From contig NZ_JACVFB010000004.1 of assembly GCF_014529945.1 (NCBI RefSeq), forward strand, positions 434,001-498,000: a DNA stretch of 64,000 bases. Reading direction: 5' to 3'. The DNA is from Chitinophaga varians (GTDB lineage Bacteria > Bacteroidota > Bacteroidia > Chitinophagales > Chitinophagaceae). Below the pieces are notes generated by a model that did not search any database, was not told the origin of the DNA, and worked only from the letters and a program-made list of their open reading frames with translations. Shown here in pieces: positions 60,399-64,000 of the stretch (position 1 is the first letter of the stretch; each line of letters starts with the position of its first letter). A program made the position numbers and the translations under genes.

Positions 60399-60967
60399 AA
60401 AACATAGCCTTATCAATAGTCTTTCTCGCCTGCAGCTGTGCAAGCGTCAAAAAAAGCAGTAGCCGGATAGAATCGTCCAACCAGCATACCGACAATAGCA
60501 CGGTGCAAAAGGAGCAGTCCAAAACTACAACGGTCACCGAGACGGCAGGTGTGCCGGTATCCACCCGGCCGGATTCTGCCGCCGTTTCCGGATATATGCC
60601 GGCAGACGATACCGTGGGGTTCTCTCAAACGGTTACCGCCGGCGCCATCACCATGAAGACAATGGTGACACCGCGGCGTGTCCATGGCCGCACAACCGGT
60701 TATGATATCACCAGCAAGGCCACGAAGGCGCCGGAGGTAATCACCGCGCCGGTTAGCCGGCAGACCACTGTAGTGGAAACCGGAAAAGAACAGGAACATA
60801 AAGCAGTTCAGGACAAGACAACCGTGACCGCCACAACCACGAACAAAACCGCGTTCCGGTTCAATATGGCCGGTGCCGTTGCTGTTATCGGCAGCATTGC
60901 GGTAGTTGTGTTCCTGTACCTTATTTACAAATACTTTAAAAAGCCCAAACGTGAAGAATTATTATAG
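60395..60967 (+). CDS. Candidate unimolecular spanin
   Basis: 190 aa. N-terminal lipoprotein signal with lipobox FLACSC (Cys14 or so), a long Ser/Thr-rich extended middle, and a C-terminal TM helix (AGAVAVIGSIAVVVFLYLIY) followed by a basic tail. Lipoprotein at one end and TM at the other is the u-spanin layout that bridges outer and inner membrane at lysis. Position fits. Confidence 0.65.
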   Translation: MKNIALSIVFLACSCASVKKSSSRIESSNQHTDNSTVQKEQSKTTTVTETAGVPVSTRPDSAAVSGYMPADDTVGFSQTVTAGAITMKTMVTPRRVHGRTTGYDITSKATKAPEVITAPVSRQTTVVETGKEQEHKAVQDKTTVTATTTNKTAFRFNMAGAVAVIGSIAVVVFLYLIYKYFKKPKREELL

Positions 60968-61481
60968 CGAAAAGCCGGTAGTACCTTATAAAAGAACCCA
61001 GGTTGAAATGCCTGTGGTGATTCAAGAGATCAAGAACACCAGCTTCCCGGTGGAAGTGAAGCGGGCGGCATACATGGTATTTCGGAAGGAGAGCGGTAAC
61101 GGCAAATCCGGCATCAACTTCAACTTTTCCGGATTGCAGGCGGACGCCGGCAGATGGCCCGATGAATATGACCATCTTATCTCCGGAGTGGTGCAGAAGA
61201 CCGAAAACGGAACCGGCAAAGTGCGGCTGTTCATTGCCTTCAACACCCTGGCCGATAGCCTGTATATGCTGATGGACCGGCTGCTGGCCCGCGGGTTATT
61301 TGTCGGTGGTCGCATTGACATGGATAAACTGGGTATCTATATGAACATCCCGGATATCGACCAATTTACCAGAGGCTATAAAAAGAGCTGGGCGGCCGGT
61401 AATAAAAACGCAGAGCCAACTGAGGACGATTTGGAAGGATTTAGGAGCATGTATAAACAGGCAATCACGATATTTCAGTAA
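60951..61481 (+). CDS. Endolysin candidate
   Basis: 176 aa from GTG 60951, overlapping the spanin gene by 17 nt. FRKESGNGKSGINFNFSGLQADAGRW resembles Glu-dependent muramidase-like enzymes (the ESGNG Glu as likely acid). No signal peptide. Last gene of the late operon. Enzyme class inferred. Confidence 0.62.
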   Translation: MKNYYSEKPVVPYKRTQVEMPVVIQEIKNTSFPVEVKRAAYMVFRKESGNGKSGINFNFSGLQADAGRWPDEYDHLISGVVQKTENGTGKVRLFIAFNTLADSLYMLMDRLLARGLFVGGRIDMDKLGIYMNIPDIDQFTRGYKKSWAAGNKNAEPTEDDLEGFRSMYKQAITIFQ

Positions 61482-61560
61482 CGCACATACCATGCGTACC
61501 GCCAACGTACTTTTGGAATGGTCGGAATTATATTCCAAAATTCACATGATGATACATAGT

Positions 61561-61590
61561 AACCCGCTATTCTTAGCGGGTTTTGCTTTT
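61561..61590 (+). terminator. Late operon terminator 1
   Basis: AACCCGCTA-TTCT-TAGCGGGTT followed by TTGCTTTT. Confidence 0.8.
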
Positions 61591-61670
61591 AACGCATATA
61601 CGCTGCGTACCAGTGCGGCACCTTAGCGGCGGTTACCACCCTGTACCGTGTATAAAGGCGCTGCAGAAAG

Positions 61671-61701
61671 AATCCGCCGACCATGACCGGCGGATTTTTT
61701 T
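61671..61701 (+). terminator. Late operon terminator 2
   Basis: AATCCGCCG-8 nt-CGGCGGATT followed by a T run; lies just before the stop of the convergent gene at 61704, so may serve both strands. Confidence 0.8.
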
Positions 61702-61703
61702 GT

Positions 61704-62021
61704 TTAACGAAGTTGAATAAACATGGATTCGCTAGTTATAGTACCACTATCGCTATAGTAGTACAATAAATCACTAGCTGTATAACTGTCACCAATATTG
61801 GCCTGAACAATTATTCCGCCGTAGCTAAAGTTTCTCCAAACTCCATTTATGGTTATATGACCACTCATGACATATAATCCAGATGTTTTATATGTTATCT
61901 CAAACCAAATATCCTGTGTTCTTTTTGTCAGGCCGGCCGTGGTTTCTGCAGAGTGAGCATTTGAAAATGGAGTGAACCCCAGTAAAAGGGAGAGTACAGA
62001 TAGAAAGAATAGCTTTTTCAT
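61704..62021 (-). CDS. Small secreted protein
   Basis: 105 aa. Signal peptide (MKKLFFLSVLSLLLGF to SNAHSAE), then a beta-rich domain (IWFEITYKTSGLYVMSGHITING). Faces the late operon. Could be prophage cargo or host gene. Function unknown. Confidence 0.6.
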   Translation of the reverse strand: MKKLFFLSVLSLLLGFTPFSNAHSAETTAGLTKRTQDIWFEITYKTSGLYVMSGHITINGVWRNFSYGGIIVQANIGDSYTASDLLYYYSDSGTITSESMFIQLR

Positions 62022-62069
62022 ACGATTAGGATTTTACCAAAATTATAACACAGATGCGCATTTGGCCGT

Positions 62070-62140
62070 CAGTGAACACAGTGAACAGTCGTAAATCAGT
62101 GAACAAAAATGGACAGAATCATACTTTAACAGTAAAGTAT
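62070..62140. repeat. CAGTGAACA iterons and adjacent inverted repeat
   Basis: CAGTGAACA starts at 62070, 62079 and 62097 (spacing 9 and 18). ATACTTTA-ACAG-TAAAGTAT follows at 62121-62140. Likely protein-binding region upstream of the leftward gene at 62021. Confidence 0.5.
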
Positions 62141-62166
62141 ATTGCGCCGGGTTAACATATTAAATG

Positions 62167-62367
62167 TCAGATTTCGGCCGCTCTTTTCAGGGCGGCTTTT
62201 CTATTATCCTGGGTAGACACCCCGGATCTATCGTTCTCTTTTTTTATGGATGAATTGATTACGCCATATAGGACAGCCCCTGCTAAAGCACAAAGAACCA
62301 GTACAATGCAAATTCCTTGTATTATTCCGAGAAAGTAAAATGGGTCATTTTTATGTTCGCTGGACAT
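62167..62367 (-). CDS. Small membrane protein
   Basis: 66 aa. One TM helix (IIQGICIVLVLCALAGAVLYGVI region, about 14-36) and a charged C-terminal tail. Function unknown. Confidence 0.55.
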   Translation of the reverse strand: MSSEHKNDPFYFLGIIQGICIVLVLCALAGAVLYGVINSSIKKENDRSGVSTQDNRKAALKRAAEI

Positions 62368-62440
62368 TTTTGAGGGAGTTTATGGTTATAAACTCCGCGC
62401 GGGAAGAAATAAAAAATGCGCGGAACTCTTACAGTGTCGC

Positions 62441-62538
62441 CCTCACCGACCAAGGCAGGAAACGACAAAGAAGAGCCCGCGCACAGAGGTCGCGGGCCTC
62501 ACTTTGTACCCTGTTTCCTTAATACTTGGTCGGTGAGG
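62441..62538. other. Strongly folded inverted-repeat element
   Basis: Concentric arms: CCTCACCGACCAAG/CTTGGTCGGTGAGG (14 bp), AGGAAAC/GTTTCCT, ACAAAG/CTTTGT and GCCCGCG/CGCGGGC with a 9-nt loop. It would form a 98-nt near-continuous hairpin on either strand. No convincing gene in 62368-62663. Confidence 0.7.
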
Positions 62539-62608
62539 ACAGGTTAAAAGCGATGCCTCAATGTTTTTTTGGGGAGGCAAAGATAAACGAATATAGTAAA
62601 ATTTCGAA

Positions 62609-62630
62609 TTGCGATACTCTAGTATCGCAA
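62609..62630. promoter_or_regulatory. Operator-like palindrome upstream of XRE gene
   Basis: TTGCGATACT-CT-AGTATCGCAA, 10-bp perfect arms, 33 nt before the XRE start codon. Probable autoregulatory site. Confidence 0.65.
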
Positions 62631-62663
62631 AATTTATGATTATTTCTTCCATCTTTCGTTCAG

Positions 62664-62897
62664 ATGAATGAAAAGGAAGTATTAAAACAGCTTGGAATTA
62701 AACTTCGTAGGCTCAGGAAGGCAATGGGACTTTCCTTGAGGGATATCGAAGCGCGCACTGGTGTGCCAAATACCTCGTTGTCCAAGATAGAAAGAGGATT
62801 GAAAGATGTGGAGTTTTTAACGATATGTAAACTAGCCAATGGATTAGAAACGACTATCTCCGAACTTACCAAAGATCTCGACCATGGAGACGTTTGA
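62664..62897 (+). CDS. Small XRE-family regulator
   Basis: 77 aa, essentially one HTH domain: LRKAMGLSLRDIEARTGV, NTSLSKIERGLKDVEF and KLANGLETTISEL. Size and upstream palindrome resemble controller proteins that set expression timing of a linked system. It overlaps the next gene by 14 nt. Confidence 0.85.
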   Translation: MNEKEVLKQLGIKLRRLRKAMGLSLRDIEARTGVPNTSLSKIERGLKDVEFLTICKLANGLETTISELTKDLDHGDV

Positions 62898-63099
62898 ACT
62901 TATCGTGAATGGTGTTTCCTACCATATTTCCCCTAAAGAAGAGGGGGGAGAAATTACCTACAGTACCAATGTGAATGGGCGCGAGATGTTGTTTAAGCCT
63001 GAAAACGGCCATCTTAAAGCAGTGTCCGCTGATCTCCCTGAAGGCATGGAAGACCTGGTGGACGGCATTGCTCACGCTATCGAAACATATTTCCTTTGA
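62884..63099 (+). CDS. Small hypothetical protein in the XRE operon
   Basis: 71 aa. Beta-rich (FELIVNGVSYHISPKE, FKPENGHLKAVSADLP) with a C-terminal helix. Coupled to the XRE gene. Function unknown. Confidence 0.6.
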   Translation: METFELIVNGVSYHISPKEEGGEITYSTNVNGREMLFKPENGHLKAVSADLPEGMEDLVDGIAHAIETYFL

Positions 63100-63138
63100 C
63101 TTGCTAAATATTTTAGTATTTTCGCCAAAGACGTATCT

Positions 63139-63188
63139 AAGGCCTCGGAATCCTATGTGTTTTTTAACCTATGGTTCCGGGGCTTTTG
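63139..63188 (+). terminator. Imperfect terminator hairpin
   Basis: AAGGCCTCGGAATC pairs with GGTTCCGGGGCTTT (with G-U pairs), 20-nt loop, then TTTTG. Ends the XRE operon or attenuates the next gene. Confidence 0.45.
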
Positions 63189-63215
63189 TCTTTGTTTGGT
63201 ACTAATATTATTAGC

Positions 63216-63674
63216 ATGTGTAGGATTGATATTCGCTATTACGCCTTCTTTGGTGGAGAGAAAAAGCACATTGAAATATCCCAGGTAACAGGTGCTTGGC
63301 ATCAATTTTATTTCCATGTCAGTATTGAAAAGCGAGTCGTTTGCGAGATAAGGAAGAACGAGAAAATAGACGAATTTGGGAACAAATACTTTGGCTGGGA
63401 AGTTAGTAACAACGAAGCATTAACCCTTGAGGACATTGATCATGTGACAGCTCTTATCGACTATGAGTTGGATTTAATCGATGAAACTCTAACCACACTT
63501 TGTGGAGTAGAATTGAGGCGGTCCAGGCAGACCACTGAAAGCGACTGGGATTTCTTTGTAAATGGGGTACCTGTAAAAAGATGGGTGTATTATAGTACTC
63601 GTCAGGACTGGTACTGGTCAGCACAATTTAACCAGAGGGTTGAAGATCTCAAAATCATTCATTTCCCTGAATAA
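63216..63674 (+). CDS. Hypothetical protein
   Basis: 152 aa from ATG 63216. Mixed alpha/beta (IRYYAFFGGEKKHIEIS, FYFHVSIEKRVVCEIRK, LEDIDHVTALIDYELDLID). No recognised domain. No clear membership in host or phage. Confidence 0.6.
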   Translation: MCRIDIRYYAFFGGEKKHIEISQVTGAWHQFYFHVSIEKRVVCEIRKNEKIDEFGNKYFGWEVSNNEALTLEDIDHVTALIDYELDLIDETLTTLCGVELRRSRQTTESDWDFFVNGVPVKRWVYYSTRQDWYWSAQFNQRVEDLKIIHFPE

Positions 63675-63683
63675 CAATTTTGT

Positions 63684-64000
63684 ATGGAAAATCCTCTCCT
63701 GTTGCTTACGGCCGAGATATTGGAAGCGCTATTGCAGGCGGGATACCGGTTTTTTGTTCTTCAGAGTTACCCGCAAGGAATGGTTGCAGGGGCGAAAGAT
63801 AGCCTGTTGTTAAGCCCATACAGGGATATAGCTGAGGCCAACGCTCATTTTCAGCACATTCAGTTTGATCGGCGGAAGTACATTTACCAGACCCACCACC
63901 CTGAAGAGGTAGAGCGGTTGAGAAAGGCAGCAGGCCAACCAGAAGGGTACCGGGTGTACATCGCAATCTTGGCACCTCACCAAAAGGCCCCTCGAAAGGA
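63684..64000 (+). CDS. Hypothetical protein (truncated by window edge)
   Basis: 105 codons visible from ATG 63684, 9 nt after the previous stop. Helical N-terminus (LLLLTAEILEALLQAGYRFFVL) and RRKYIYQTHHPEEVERLRKA. No recognised domain. Confidence 0.55.
   Translation, partial: MENPLLLLTAEILEALLQAGYRFFVLQSYPQGMVAGAKDSLLLSPYRDIAEANAHFQHIQFDRRKYIYQTHHPEEVERLRKAAGQPEGYRVYIAILAPHQKAPRK

Noticed and set aside
62340-62522. 60-codon rightward frame across the nested hairpin
   Set aside because: Composition follows the palindrome; no protein-like character.
62664-63099. XRE gene plus 71-aa gene as a toxin-antitoxin pair
   Set aside because: The second protein has no toxin features and gene order (regulator first, overlapping) is not diagnostic.

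Overview
The window looks like chromosome of a Bacteroidota bacterium, most likely a Chitinophagaceae (Chitinophaga-like) species, carrying a large temperate siphovirus-type prophage. The host assignment rests on promoter-like TAnnTTTG boxes, mostly weak or absent Shine-Dalgarno sequences, an alkaline phosphatase/phosphodiesterase fusion, and multi-domain GAF/histidine-kinase/CheR/CheB signalling genes. No rRNA or CRISPR array was seen.

Region 1 (1-14.8 kb, chromosome). A leftward operon (CheY-like regulator, membrane HEAT-repeat protein, processive GT2 glycosyltransferase running off the left edge) suggests regulated exopolysaccharide synthesis. A rightward four-gene signalling cluster follows: hybrid histidine kinase, CheR, stand-alone CheB domain and a receiver-histidine kinase. 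Next is a leftward RsbQ-like hydrolase plus GAF/PAS protein, resembling the Bacillus RsbQ-RsbP sensing pair without the phosphatase. Then come a YncE-type beta-propeller, a HAD hydrolase, a Nudix/winged-helix NrtR-like regulator, a phosphodiesterase-alkaline phosphatase fusion and an RBBP9-type serine hydrolase. Several gene ends here lie inside long palindromes.

Region 2 (15.1-32.6 kb, prophage integration and early region). A tyrosine recombinase faces a small HTH protein. About 35 mostly small, overlapping genes are transcribed leftward. They include a DUF551 protein, MazG-like pyrophosphohydrolase, adenine methylase, PD-(D/E)XK-like nuclease, ASCH-like protein, HNH-like nuclease, XRE regulator, DnaD-like replication protein, YqaJ-type exonuclease and a candidate annealing protein. 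A 1.2-kb gene-free stretch (28.75-30.0 kb) carries several tRNA-like elements with intact acceptor and T arms but abnormal anticodon or D arms. GC-rich hairpins repeatedly mark gene boundaries.

Region 3 (32.6-35.7 kb). A divergent promoter/operator and XRE repressor are followed by an AT-rich cargo (moron) cassette. It encodes a secreted protein, a lipoprotein, a two-TM SLATT-like protein with a C-terminal CxxCx(11)CxxC ribbon, and a small CxxC protein, and ends at a terminator.

Region 4 (35.8-61.6 kb, late region, rightward). Terminase small and large, an LpxA-like acyltransferase and two glycosyltransferases, portal, MuF-like head protein, a second moron with tRNA-like pieces, scaffold, decoration-like protein, major capsid, connectors, major tail protein, tail chaperones, 1,329-aa tape measure, tail tip proteins, collar fibre, beta-helix tailspike with a Sec-type signal peptide, holin-like proteins, a candidate unimolecular spanin and an endolysin candidate. 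Two copies of one extended promoter (TTTGGGAACCACAT-N7-TAATTTTG) precede the terminase and scaffold/capsid blocks.

Region 5 (61.6-64 kb). Terminators, two small leftward genes, 9-bp iterons, a strongly folded inverted-repeat element, and an XRE-controlled rightward operon continuing past the edge. I could not identify the prophage right end.
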